DNA from: Anaerolineae bacterium
GTDB lineage: Bacteria > Chloroflexota > Anaerolineae > Anaerolineales > Villigracilaceae
Assembly: GCA_017303655.1 (NCBI GenBank)
Contig: JAFLCE010000001.1
Location: forward strand, 62,001 to 126,000
Direction of reading: 5' to 3'
Length of the DNA: 64,000 nt
The notes under the pieces were generated by a model. It worked only from the letters and a program-made list of their open reading frames with translations, ran no database searches and was not told the origin of the DNA. Shown one piece after another: positions 52,340 through 62,735 of this stretch (the first letter of the stretch is position 1; each line of letters begins with the position of its first letter). The position numbers were made by a program, and so were the translations under genes.

Positions 52340-52474
52340 TTCTCCTTTTTGAACCGATAAGATGTGTGTCAGAATTGACACCCGGCATAGCTGCCTGTTT
52401 GGGTTCGGTTGAAGACAATATACAAATGAATGTGGGGAGATGTCTTCCCCACATTTGGGGATTTAGATGGGGAG
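52340..52474 (-). promoter_or_regulatory. Duplicated regulatory region, copy B
   Basis: Contains AATGTGGGGA-GATGTCT-TCCCCACATT (10-bp arms, 7-base spacer, 52429-52455), the same TATATT-like box and the same TTGACACCCGGCAT segment as copy A. A further CCCCACATTTGGGG palindrome overlaps the right arm. Confidence 0.65.
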
Positions 52475-52479
52475 AATCG

Positions 52480-52513
52480 AAAGACCTCACCAGATAAATT
52501 TGGCGAGGTCTTT
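52480..52513 (-). terminator. Terminator of the LuxR gene
   Basis: AAAGACCTCACC / GGCGAGGTCTTT with one mismatch and a 10-base loop, 25 bases past the LuxR stop on the minus strand. Only three T residues follow. Confidence 0.6.
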
Positions 52514-52538
52514 GGGTATCCTGTTTAGTCGTGCTAGT

Positions 52539-55265
52539 TTAGATCAAGCCAAGCTCGATTGCCCGATTGACAGCCCCCCGGCGGCTATTGACGTTAAGTT
52601 TGTTGTAAATGCTCTTAGTATGCGTCCGCACCGTACTTAAAGCGATGACAAGCTCCTGAGCGATTTCGGGACCCGACAACTCAGTTTTGAACAGGCGGAG
52701 GATATCCAATTCACGCTGACTAAGCGGCTCGATCAGGGACGATGAAGCTGGTGCGGCGAAAAGAGCCGTTTCTACATCCAAGCCTTGATCTTCCACTTCA
52801 AATGCAGATAACAGTTTGCGTGTATAGCTCGGCAGGATTCCTTGTGCATCAATTTCGCGAATTAATTCTGCCATGCTTGAACCTTCGGCGAGGAAGATGC
52901 GCATATAGCCTTCGGGTTCAGCCAACTTCAAGGCACGTTCCAACGCGGATAGCGCAGCAGGAATGTTCTCTTGCATTTGATGAACAAGCGCCTGCAAGAT
53001 CAGAATTTCGATCACACTACCAATTCTTCCGCCATCTTCTGCCGCCTTCAAAAGACGTTCCAGCAAACCAATTGCATCTTGCAGTGAACTGTTTGACTGG
53101 TCGGTTTGATATTGAGACAGAAGCACTCTGACAAACGTGATTAGCTCAAACTCCCGCAAGTAACTGGGGCTTTCATCAATGGACAATTTCCGTTCACGTG
53201 TCCAAGCCAGAGCCTTCTCCAACTCACCTTGCTTGACCCAGACCCGCGCCTTCAATGCAGAGATTGGATGGACGTTAGGGGAAAAATCACCCACATATAA
53301 AGGCTCTGCCTCGTCGAGCAGGTCGAGCGCCTCGTCCAGTTCTCCTTGAGCCTCTTGTATTTGAGCCATGGCAACACGCCAGCGATATGGGTTTTTCGGT
53401 AACCCGTTGAGTTCACCGATCTCCTTGCTTTTCAAAAGGTGTTGCTCGGCAGTATTCAGCTCATTACGCTCGAAGTAGAGCCCGCTCATTCCGACATGCA
53501 TGTCTGCCGCGCCGCGCAAAACTGGCGCACCCTGCTTTGTCGCAAGCTGCAATCCGCGCTCGTAGATGCTCATTGCCTCATACAGGCGACCCTGCGTAAT
53601 CCTTATATCCGCCAGCGTGACAGAGCCGCCGATCACATCCGAGATGAAACCAACTTTCTGCAAATGAGCCATCCCTTTAGCAAACATCTCGTATGCTGCC
53701 TCGAGATCACCGCTCGCCCAGGATGCAAGCCCTACCAGCGACGATGCAGCTCCGCGGGGGAAATCGTCATCTTCACGGGCAAGTTCCAATACTTTGCGTG
53801 CATGCTTCATGGCGTTTACCGCATCGCCTTGAGCCAGGGCAATTGCAGCACGGTACATGGCGACCACACTAGGCAAACGCTGAAACTCCTCTTCACTCAC
53901 ATAAACAGGGCGTTCCCGAATATCTTCAGGAGCAGCCAGCCACAGTTCGATATCCCGCAGACGAGACACAACACCATCAAATTGACCATTCTGCATCAGC
54001 GTGCCGACATAGTTAACGTTGAGTACAGGACGGTGCTGAAACAATTCATCGGGAAGCGCCTTGAGCCAGCCCAGCAATGTGGACTCCTGCCTGCTTTGGC
54101 GCATAATCGGCAAGGTTTGTTCGATCAGATCCGCCGCTCGTTCAAAATCGCCGCCAGTCAACGCATGGTGGATCGCATCAGCCGTTAGACCGTTTTGTTC
54201 ATACCACTCGCTTGCACGTTTATGCAAGGCAGGGACCAGATCAGGCTGCTCGGTCATCAAGTGAATACGAAGTACATCTGCAAAGAGATGATGATAGCGG
54301 TACCAATCCCGCTTGTCGTCCAATGGAATGAGGAATAGATTACCCCTCTGCAATTGCTCCAATTTCAATTTACTTTCCGATTGAGCGGTAACTGTGTCAC
54401 AGAGTGAACTATTCAAACGGTCAAAGATGGAAGTTTGCAGCAGAAAGTTTCGAATAGGCTCAGGTTGACGCCGCAATACCTCTTCAACCAGATAATCCAC
54501 AATATAGCGATGATCTCCGGCAAAAGCCTGGATGAATCCGTGTACATCTTCTTGTCCCTTCATCGAAAGCGCCGCTAGTTGTAGACCAGCAATCCATCCT
54601 TCGGTGCGGGTTTCCAACGCAGCGACCGCTTCTACTGAGAGATCAAGGTTCATCACTTGGTTTAGGAATTCTCTGGCTTCGGATGGAGTAAAGCGCAAGT
54701 CTGCTGCGCGGATTTCGGTCAATTGATTTCGCGCACGTAACCGAGGGATAGGCAGAGACGGATCTTCACGAGTGGTGATGATCAGGTGCATTCGAGGTGG
54801 TAGATGTTCGATCAAAAAAGTGAGTGCATCATCGACCGATTTAGCATCCGTGAGATGGTAGTCATCAAGGACAAGAATTAAATCGTCAGGGATAACGGAG
54901 ATTTCATTGAGTAAGGCTGTGAGAATTGAATCGATAGGTGGTATTTGAGGGGATTGAAGAGTATCGAGTATGCTTGCCCCCAGATTTGGCGAAACAGTCT
55001 GCAATGTGCTGATAACATAGATTAAAAACCGCGCGGCGTCATTATCATTTTCATCTAGTGATAACCAAGCAGCCGGTCTCCCGCAATTCACGATCCATTC
55101 ACTGACCAATGTGCTTTTCCCGAAACCAGCCGGGGCTGAAATGAGGGTCAATTTGCAGCCTGTAGAGATGCCATCATTTAGTTGATTGATCAGACGCGAA
55201 CGAGTGATGAGCTTAGGAGAGGGTGGAGGTATAAAAAGTTTCGTGGCTAAAACTGGTGTCACCAT
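52539..55265 (-). CDS. MalT-type LuxR family ATP-dependent transcriptional activator
   Basis: 908 residues. N-terminal STAND ATPase: start VLATKLFIPPPSPKLITRSRL, Walker A in SAPAGFGKSTLVSEWI, Walker B LILVLDDYHL. Middle: winged helix and TPR-like helical repeats (about 350-820). C-terminal GerE helix-turn-helix: LSQRELDILRLFKTELSGPEIAQELVIALSTVRTHTKSIYNKLNVNSRRGA. It activates genes on binding ATP and an inducer. The start is taken as ATG 55265, the usual start for the family; there is no Shine-Dalgarno site and a TATAAT box sits six bases upstream, so the mRNA may be leaderless. The duplicated inverted repeats at 51840 and 52429 are candidate targets. Confidence 0.92.
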   Translation of the reverse strand: MVTPVLATKLFIPPPSPKLITRSRLINQLNDGISTGCKLTLISAPAGFGKSTLVSEWIVNCGRPAAWLSLDENDNDAARFLIYVISTLQTVSPNLGASILDTLQSPQIPPIDSILTALLNEISVIPDDLILVLDDYHLTDAKSVDDALTFLIEHLPPRMHLIITTREDPSLPIPRLRARNQLTEIRAADLRFTPSEAREFLNQVMNLDLSVEAVAALETRTEGWIAGLQLAALSMKGQEDVHGFIQAFAGDHRYIVDYLVEEVLRRQPEPIRNFLLQTSIFDRLNSSLCDTVTAQSESKLKLEQLQRGNLFLIPLDDKRDWYRYHHLFADVLRIHLMTEQPDLVPALHKRASEWYEQNGLTADAIHHALTGGDFERAADLIEQTLPIMRQSRQESTLLGWLKALPDELFQHRPVLNVNYVGTLMQNGQFDGVVSRLRDIELWLAAPEDIRERPVYVSEEEFQRLPSVVAMYRAAIALAQGDAVNAMKHARKVLELAREDDDFPRGAASSLVGLASWASGDLEAAYEMFAKGMAHLQKVGFISDVIGGSVTLADIRITQGRLYEAMSIYERGLQLATKQGAPVLRGAADMHVGMSGLYFERNELNTAEQHLLKSKEIGELNGLPKNPYRWRVAMAQIQEAQGELDEALDLLDEAEPLYVGDFSPNVHPISALKARVWVKQGELEKALAWTRERKLSIDESPSYLREFELITFVRVLLSQYQTDQSNSSLQDAIGLLERLLKAAEDGGRIGSVIEILILQALVHQMQENIPAALSALERALKLAEPEGYMRIFLAEGSSMAELIREIDAQGILPSYTRKLLSAFEVEDQGLDVETALFAAPASSSLIEPLSQRELDILRLFKTELSGPEIAQELVIALSTVRTHTKSIYNKLNVNSRRGAVNRAIELGLI

Positions 55266-55271
55266 ATATAA

Positions 55272-55277
55272 ATTATA
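55272..55277 (-). promoter_or_regulatory. -10 box of the LuxR gene, predicts a leaderless transcript
   Basis: TATAAT on the minus strand ends six bases before ATG 55265, so transcription should begin at or next to the start codon. No convincing -35 element at 17 bases. Confidence 0.4.
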
Positions 55278-55378
55278 TAACATCTGGAGACTTCAGCGTA
55301 CACACATCTATAGAAGCGTATTTTCTTATTTCGCCTACAATTACCAAAAAATACAGGCAGAGAGTATCCCACCCGTAT

Positions 55379-55401
55379 TTTGGGTGAAACTTACACCCAA
55401 A
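55379..55401. repeat. Inverted repeat TTTGGGTG-AAACTTA-CACCCAAA
   Basis: Perfect 8-bp arms with a 7-base spacer, five bases beyond the stop of comM copy 5 and 114 bases upstream of the LuxR start. The arm-spacer geometry equals that of the inverted repeats at 51840 and 52429, but the arm sequence differs; it could be a terminator or a regulator site. Confidence 0.5.
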
Positions 55402-55406
55402 GCTGA

Positions 55407-55615
55407 TCACCCCATCATAATCTTCGGATGGTATTGCAGCGCCTCCGCCAAATGCGCGGACTGGCTCTCGTCACTCCCTGCCAAATCCGCGATGGTGCGA
55501 GATAATTTCAAAATTCGATGATAAGCGCACGCTGACAAATTGAGTTGGCTCATCGCCGCCCGCATCAAACTCGGACCTTCAGGCTGGAGTTCGCAAAATT
55601 GCCTAACCTCGCCGA
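55407..55615 (-). pseudogene. comM 3'-end remnant, copy 5
   Basis: Minus strand reads GEVRQFCELQPEGPSLMRAAM, then SQLNLSACAYHRILKLSRTI and SAHLAEALQYHPKIMMG, TGA. The frame is open but starts abruptly at GEV near 55615; upstream sequence is unrelated to ComM. The rest of the 55266-55839 gap shows only the inverted repeat at 55379 and the lacI promoter region; I see no gene between 55616 and 55781. Confidence 0.85.
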
Positions 55616-55781
55616 AGTTTCTTGAAGAGAATGCCCTTCGTATAATATGAAGGGCCGTGCGGATTGAGGTAGTAGCTAATATTGAAAGGTATAAGGTATT
55701 GCGCAGGATTAGGCGTGGATGGGTAAGGGAGAACTCCAGCAGTTAGGTTCGTTGTTTCGATTTTATATATTGACGATTTTC

Positions 55782-55810
55782 TTGACAGAAGATAATTAAA
55801 TCTGTATACT
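55782..55810 (+). promoter_or_regulatory. Promoter of the LacI-sugar operon
   Basis: TTGACA (55782-55787) and TATACT (55805-55810), spacer 17 bases: near consensus. Transcription should start near 55816-55818, inside the adjoining palindrome. Confidence 0.8.
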
Positions 55811-55839
55811 CTGAAAACGCTTTCTGAAAGCGTTTTCAG
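55811..55839. promoter_or_regulatory. LacI-family operator abutting the start codon
   Basis: CTGAAAACGCTTTC-T-GAAAGCGTTTTCAG, 14-bp perfect arms around one base. The central AACGCTTTC/GAAAGCGTT wording is that of LacI/GalR operators. It spans from the -10 box to the base before the lacI ATG, so binding would block transcription initiation, implying autoregulation of the whole operon. Confidence 0.85.
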
Positions 55840-56850
55840 ATGAAATCAAAACCCACTTACACTACAATTTCAGATGTTGCGGAGCATGCAGGGGTGTCTA
55901 TTGCTACCGTAAGCCGGGTGTTGAATGGAAAGATCCCTGTCCATGCAGATAAAGCGGAGCGGGTTCGGCAGGCCATTGCCGAGTTGAACTTTGTCCCTCG
56001 GTCTGCCGCGCGGGTGCTTGCCAGCCGGAAGACAAACACCATTGGGTTGGTCTTTTCAGAGATTCGTGGCGCGTTCTTTCCGCATCTGCTCAAAGGCATT
56101 GAGGCGCAGTTACATGAAGCCGGGTACGAATTGTTGGTTTATTCCACGCACAGCGACCGCCCTATAAAACGGAAACCCATTGGTGAGCATAATACCGATG
56201 GGTTGTTGGTTTTCACGACCAGCCTTGAAAAAGAAGAAATTGCCCGGTTGTATAAGATCAACTTTCCATTGGTGTTGATGCATGAAACCCCGCCAGATGG
56301 AATGGATATTCCTGTTATCACGGTCGAAAATAAAGACGGCGCTGAAATGCTGGTCAGTCATCTGATCAAGAAGCATGGCAGGCGCCGTGTCGTTTTTTTG
56401 CGCGGACCTAAAGGACATGAAGACTCTGTCTGGCGTGAACGCGGATACCGTGAAGCGCTTGCCACACACAATATACCGTTCGATGAAACTTTGGTCTCTT
56501 CTGGTGAATTTGACCAGGAGACAGCATATCACTCGATGCAAAAACTAATTCAAGACAGCGTTGATTTTGATGCGGTCTTTGCGGGCGATGATGATGCTGC
56601 CATTGGTGTATACCGCGCTTTGAAGGAAGCCAAACGCCTCATCCCTAACGATGTGGCTGTTGTTGGTTTCGACGATGTGGACTTCGCCGGATACATTTCC
56701 CCGCCGCTGACGACGATCCGCGCGCCGATCGAAGAAGTAGGTCGCGAAGCCGTCCGCCAGCTGTTGTGTTTGTTGGAGGGTGAACAAGCTCAAAGTCTGG
56801 TTTTGAAGCGGACGGAATTGGTTATCCGCGAATCGTGTGGTTGTACTTAA
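55840..56850 (+). CDS. LacI family transcriptional repressor
   Basis: 336 residues. DNA-binding helix-turn-helix at 7-27 (TISDVAEHAGVSIATVSRVLNG), hinge with LASRK, then the periplasmic-binding-like sensor domain (TIGLVFSEIRGAFFPHLLKGIEAQLHEAGYELLVY through VAVVGFDDVDFAGYISPPLTTIRAP). Ends RESCG, usual for the family. No Shine-Dalgarno site lies before the ATG because the operator occupies that space; the leader would be about 22-24 bases. It should respond to a sugar imported by the transporter encoded downstream. Confidence 0.93.
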   Translation: MKSKPTYTTISDVAEHAGVSIATVSRVLNGKIPVHADKAERVRQAIAELNFVPRSAARVLASRKTNTIGLVFSEIRGAFFPHLLKGIEAQLHEAGYELLVYSTHSDRPIKRKPIGEHNTDGLLVFTTSLEKEEIARLYKINFPLVLMHETPPDGMDIPVITVENKDGAEMLVSHLIKKHGRRRVVFLRGPKGHEDSVWRERGYREALATHNIPFDETLVSSGEFDQETAYHSMQKLIQDSVDFDAVFAGDDDAAIGVYRALKEAKRLIPNDVAVVGFDDVDFAGYISPPLTTIRAPIEEVGREAVRQLLCLLEGEQAQSLVLKRTELVIRESCGCT

Positions 56851-56930
56851 ACGAAAGGAGGATCGCGCGTCAGAGAATTAATCTGCTTATCGACTGTCGA
56901 ACCAATTCAAAAGACTAAAAGGAGACGAAG

Positions 56931-58319
56931 ATGAAGAAACTATATGGTTTGTTATGTATTCTGATCGTTGCGTCCATGCTTTTGGCGGCTTGTGGTGGAG
57001 GAGAAACATCTGGCGGAGACGAAGCCCCTTCGGGTGAAAAAGCCAAGGTCGTTATTTTTGTCGGTTTTGGCACTGGCACCGACCCAGACCAGGTGGCTGC
57101 GCAGGAAGCGCTTGCCAAGAAATTTAATGATTCGCATACTGATATTGAAATGGAATTTCTGATCGTTCCCGTTGAAGAGGCAACCGAGCGTTATCTTGCA
57201 ATGGTGGCGGGCGGCAATGCACCGCAATTGGTGGGTCCGCATGGGATTTCAACGATTGCAAAATTTTTAGATCAGTGGGAAGACGTAACGCCCTATATTG
57301 AAAAAGACGGTTACGACTTGAGTGATTTTTATGGTCCCTCCACTACTCTCAACAAATATCCAGACCTGAACGCCGGGCTGCCGCTTGGGTTATATCCTTC
57401 CTTCATCTTCTATAACAAAGATGCTTTCGATGCAGCTGGCTTGCCGTACCCCACACATGATTATGCCGATACATCTTGGAATATTGAAGCCATGCGGGAA
57501 ATGGCAATGAAGATGACCCTCGATGCCAATGACCTGACGCCCAATGATGCTGGATTTGATCCTGCTACTATCAAGCAATGGGGTTATGCCGATACCTGGA
57601 CAGATGGACGCGGTCAGCTCACCATGTTTGGCGCGCCGGCCAAAGGACGCCCTACCAGCGACGATTACAAGACTGCGCAATACAACTCAGCGGAATGGGT
57701 CTTTGGCGCAGAATGGCTGCATAACGGTATTCACGTGGATCACTTCATCCCTGATGCGGCAGGGCAAGGTGCCATTGACGCCGCCAGCGGCGACCCGTTT
57801 GGGGGCGGTCATGTTGCCATTTGGTATAGTCATACTTGGTATATGTCTGAAGGCTTGAATGAACTGCCCTTCAAATATGATATTGCGCCTTTGTTCTATA
57901 ACCAGAATGGTGAACGTATCTCCCGCATCCATGCAGATTTATTCACGATGCCGAAGACTGCCAAGAACAAAGATGCTGCCTGGGAAGTGATGAAGTGGCT
58001 GGTGGCTCCCGAGCAGATCGTGGATGTTTGCAAGATCTATGGTTGTTTACCCGCACGCCAATCTTCGCAAGAGGCGTATCTCGCTTATATGCAGGAACGC
58101 TTCCCCGGACTTGACTTTGATGTGATCTTCACGGCTATTGATTACCTCGATGACCCCAACCATGAATCCTGGGTGCCGGAATGGGGGAAGGTCAATGACG
58201 CACTTAACAATGCGACCTCCACCATCTACACCGAAGCGGATCTGGATATTCCGGGTCTGATGAACACTACCAATGAAGAGGTTCAGAAAATTCTGGATGA
58301 GTATTGGGCAACTCAATAA
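56931..58319 (+). CDS. ABC sugar transporter substrate-binding lipoprotein
   Basis: 462 residues, family 1 extracellular solute-binding protein. Lipobox LLAAC with Cys21 after a short hydrophobic signal, then a Gly/Glu-rich spacer. Inside the domain FNDSHTDIEMEFLIVP, YPSFIFYNKDAFDAAGLPYP and DAAWEVMKWLVAPEQ are characteristic. It captures an oligosaccharide outside the membrane for the two permeases downstream. AGGAG precedes the ATG. No ATPase gene is in the operon, so a shared MsiK-type ATPase is likely. Confidence 0.9.
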   Translation: MKKLYGLLCILIVASMLLAACGGGETSGGDEAPSGEKAKVVIFVGFGTGTDPDQVAAQEALAKKFNDSHTDIEMEFLIVPVEEATERYLAMVAGGNAPQLVGPHGISTIAKFLDQWEDVTPYIEKDGYDLSDFYGPSTTLNKYPDLNAGLPLGLYPSFIFYNKDAFDAAGLPYPTHDYADTSWNIEAMREMAMKMTLDANDLTPNDAGFDPATIKQWGYADTWTDGRGQLTMFGAPAKGRPTSDDYKTAQYNSAEWVFGAEWLHNGIHVDHFIPDAAGQGAIDAASGDPFGGGHVAIWYSHTWYMSEGLNELPFKYDIAPLFYNQNGERISRIHADLFTMPKTAKNKDAAWEVMKWLVAPEQIVDVCKIYGCLPARQSSQEAYLAYMQERFPGLDFDVIFTAIDYLDDPNHESWVPEWGKVNDALNNATSTIYTEADLDIPGLMNTTNEEVQKILDEYWATQ

Positions 58320-58335
58320 GTAGTTAATAAAAAGA

Positions 58336-58384
58336 ACATGCCGGGGAGTTTTTATCTCATTTCCCGGCATGTTTATCTTTTTTT
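58336..58384 (+). terminator. Intra-operon attenuator terminator after the binding-protein gene
   Basis: ACATGCCGGG / CCCGGCATGT stem (12 bp with a G-U and an A-T pair added), 15-base loop, then CTTTTTTTG. It sits 16 bases after the stop and 28 before the next start, the usual place for reducing permease relative to binding protein. Confidence 0.85.
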
Positions 58385-58411
58385 GTTACTTGCCTTATTT
58401 TTGGAGGTTTC

Positions 58412-59376
58412 ATGTTCAAACCCAGCAAACTGAGCCTTGCCCGAAGAGAAGCCCTGGCAGGTTATGCGTTCATCATTCCATGGGCAATCGGCTTTTTGGT
58501 CTTTACGATCGGACCGATGCTCTCATCCCTTTATTTTTCGTTCACCGACTATAACATTGTCGATCCGCCGACCTGGGTTGGGCTGAAGAACTATGCTCGT
58601 ATATTTGCGGGCATTCCAGAATATTTTCAAACCGGTAACCCGGCTGTATTAGGTGACCCGATCTTTTGGAAGTCTTTGCAGGTAACGATCTACTTTGCCT
58701 CGCTGGCGTTGCCGCTTAATTTACTCTTTAGTTTTATTTTGGCTATTTTTCTCAACCAAAAAGTGCCAGGTGTGAATGTCTGGCGCACGATTTTCTTTTT
58801 GCCTTCCATTATCTCGGGTGTGGCGGTTACCTTGCTTTGGCTGCGGATCTTGAATCCACGGATGGGGATATTGAATCCATTTTTGCAAAATGTATTGGGC
58901 ATTGATAACCCGCCGGGCTGGCTGCAAGACCCCAGTTGGGCTGTCCCTGCTCTGGTGTTGATGAGTCTATGGGGCGTGGGCGGTTCCATGATAGTTTATC
59001 TGGCTGGGTTACAGGGCATTCCCACCGACTTGTACGATGCCGCTAAAGTGGATGGGGCTAATGCCTGGCAACGATTTTGGAATGTCACCTTCCCGATGAT
59101 GACGCCCGTTCTTTTCTATAACTTGGTACTGGGTATGATCGGTACCTTTCAATACTTTACCGAAGTCTATGTTGCCACCAGTGGCACGGGCGGACCACAG
59201 CGTTCCACATTATTCTACAACTTATACCTTTATCAAAACGCCTTCCGCTATTTTGATATGGGCTATGCCTCTACTATGGCATGGATATTGTTCATTATCG
59301 TTCTTTTGTTGACTGCCCTAATCTTCCGCTCGTCAGATGCCTGGGTGTATTACGAAGGTCAACTGCGAGGTAAATC

Positions 59377-59380
<4 letters not shown>
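58412..59380 (+). CDS. ABC sugar transporter permease, MalF/LacF type
   Basis: 322 residues, six membrane segments. Start YAFIIPWAIGFLVFTIGPMLSSLYFSFTDYN is standard; the EAA loop is YDAAKVDGANAWQRFWNVTFPMMTPV (about residues 205-235). Strong GGAGG precedes the ATG. Pairs with the next permease, whose start overlaps its stop (ATGA). Confidence 0.92.
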
Positions 59381-61745
<2,365 letters not shown>

Positions 61746-61746
61746 T

Positions 61747-62703
61747 ATGAATAAAGTTCCCAACTTGCCCTTTGTTCACCTCATGCCCTTTGTGGACATT
61801 GAAGAGAAACGAGAAGTTCTACTCGTCACCTCTACGCCTGCATGGAACGCCGTGAAAGATTCTTTGCGCGGGTTGAACATCGCCGCCACCATCGAAGTTA
61901 TCGAAGCAACAATTGAAAACTGGGACTCACTTCTCACTCGTCACGATTCACCCACCGAAGTCATATACGCTGTTGGCGGCGGACTCACTGCTGACGCCGC
62001 CAAATATTTTGCATCCAAACTTAATCTTCCACTCGTCGTTCTCCCAACCGCCCTCTCGGTGGATGCGTTCATTACCGCCGCATCAGGCATCCGCAAAGAT
62101 GGATGCGTGTACTACATCGAGACAAAAGTACCCGAGCGCCTCATTCTGGACCTGGAAACTGTCGCCAAAGCCCCAGCTTTTATCCGCGCCGCAGGCATCA
62201 CGGATGTGATGTCGATTGCCACAGGCGCATGGGACTGGAAGTTCGCGCATGAACAGGGAAAGAACCCACAAGGCATGGAGTTCATCCCGTGGGTGTATGA
62301 CAACGCCCAATCCATTTTGAACAGCGTGTTCGATTGTGCCGAAGCCGCAGGACGCGGCGACTCAGACGGACTCAAAACGCTTTACGACTGCCTCGCCATG
62401 GAAGTCCAACTCTGTAACCAGATTGGGCACTCAAGACCTGAAGAGGGGAGCGAACATTATTTCGCCTATGCTGTCGAAAATGAAATGGGGCACGGACTCC
62501 CGCACGGCGACCTGGTTGGTCCTGCCATTTTGCTCATTGCCAAACTACAAGGACAAGACACATCTCGTTTAGAAAAAGCCTTGAAGGCATGTAATGTGCC
62601 GCTCAACAACATTCCGCAAGAGATGATCGAACGTACATTGAAAATATTGCCAGACTACAGCCGAAAACATAATTTGTCGTTTGGAATTGCTCATACCCTT
62701 TAA
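61747..62703 (+). CDS. Glycerol-1-phosphate dehydrogenase-like (EgsA/AraM family) enzyme
   Basis: 318 residues, iron/zinc alcohol dehydrogenase and dehydroquinate synthase fold. Motifs: IYAVGGGLTADAAKYFASKL (nucleotide loop), LPTALSVDAFITAASG (Asp near metal), SRPEEGSEHYFAYAVENEMGHGLPHGDLVGPA (metal His residues). AraM-like bacterial enzymes reduce DHAP to glycerol-1-phosphate and occur in carbohydrate operons. The start ATG follows the GH1 stop directly; no Shine-Dalgarno site except in the GH1 3' end. Substrate may be a related polyol or keto-phosphate. Confidence 0.8.
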   Translation: MNKVPNLPFVHLMPFVDIEEKREVLLVTSTPAWNAVKDSLRGLNIAATIEVIEATIENWDSLLTRHDSPTEVIYAVGGGLTADAAKYFASKLNLPLVVLPTALSVDAFITAASGIRKDGCVYYIETKVPERLILDLETVAKAPAFIRAAGITDVMSIATGAWDWKFAHEQGKNPQGMEFIPWVYDNAQSILNSVFDCAEAAGRGDSDGLKTLYDCLAMEVQLCNQIGHSRPEEGSEHYFAYAVENEMGHGLPHGDLVGPAILLIAKLQGQDTSRLEKALKACNVPLNNIPQEMIERTLKILPDYSRKHNLSFGIAHTL

Positions 62704-62735
62704 TCTCCAATCACTATTTACCAATCGGAGCGCTC

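Noticed and set aside
53439-54188. 249-codon frame on the + strand
   Set aside because: Antisense shadow of the MalT-type regulator gene; composition matches reversed coding sequence and no ribosome site is present.
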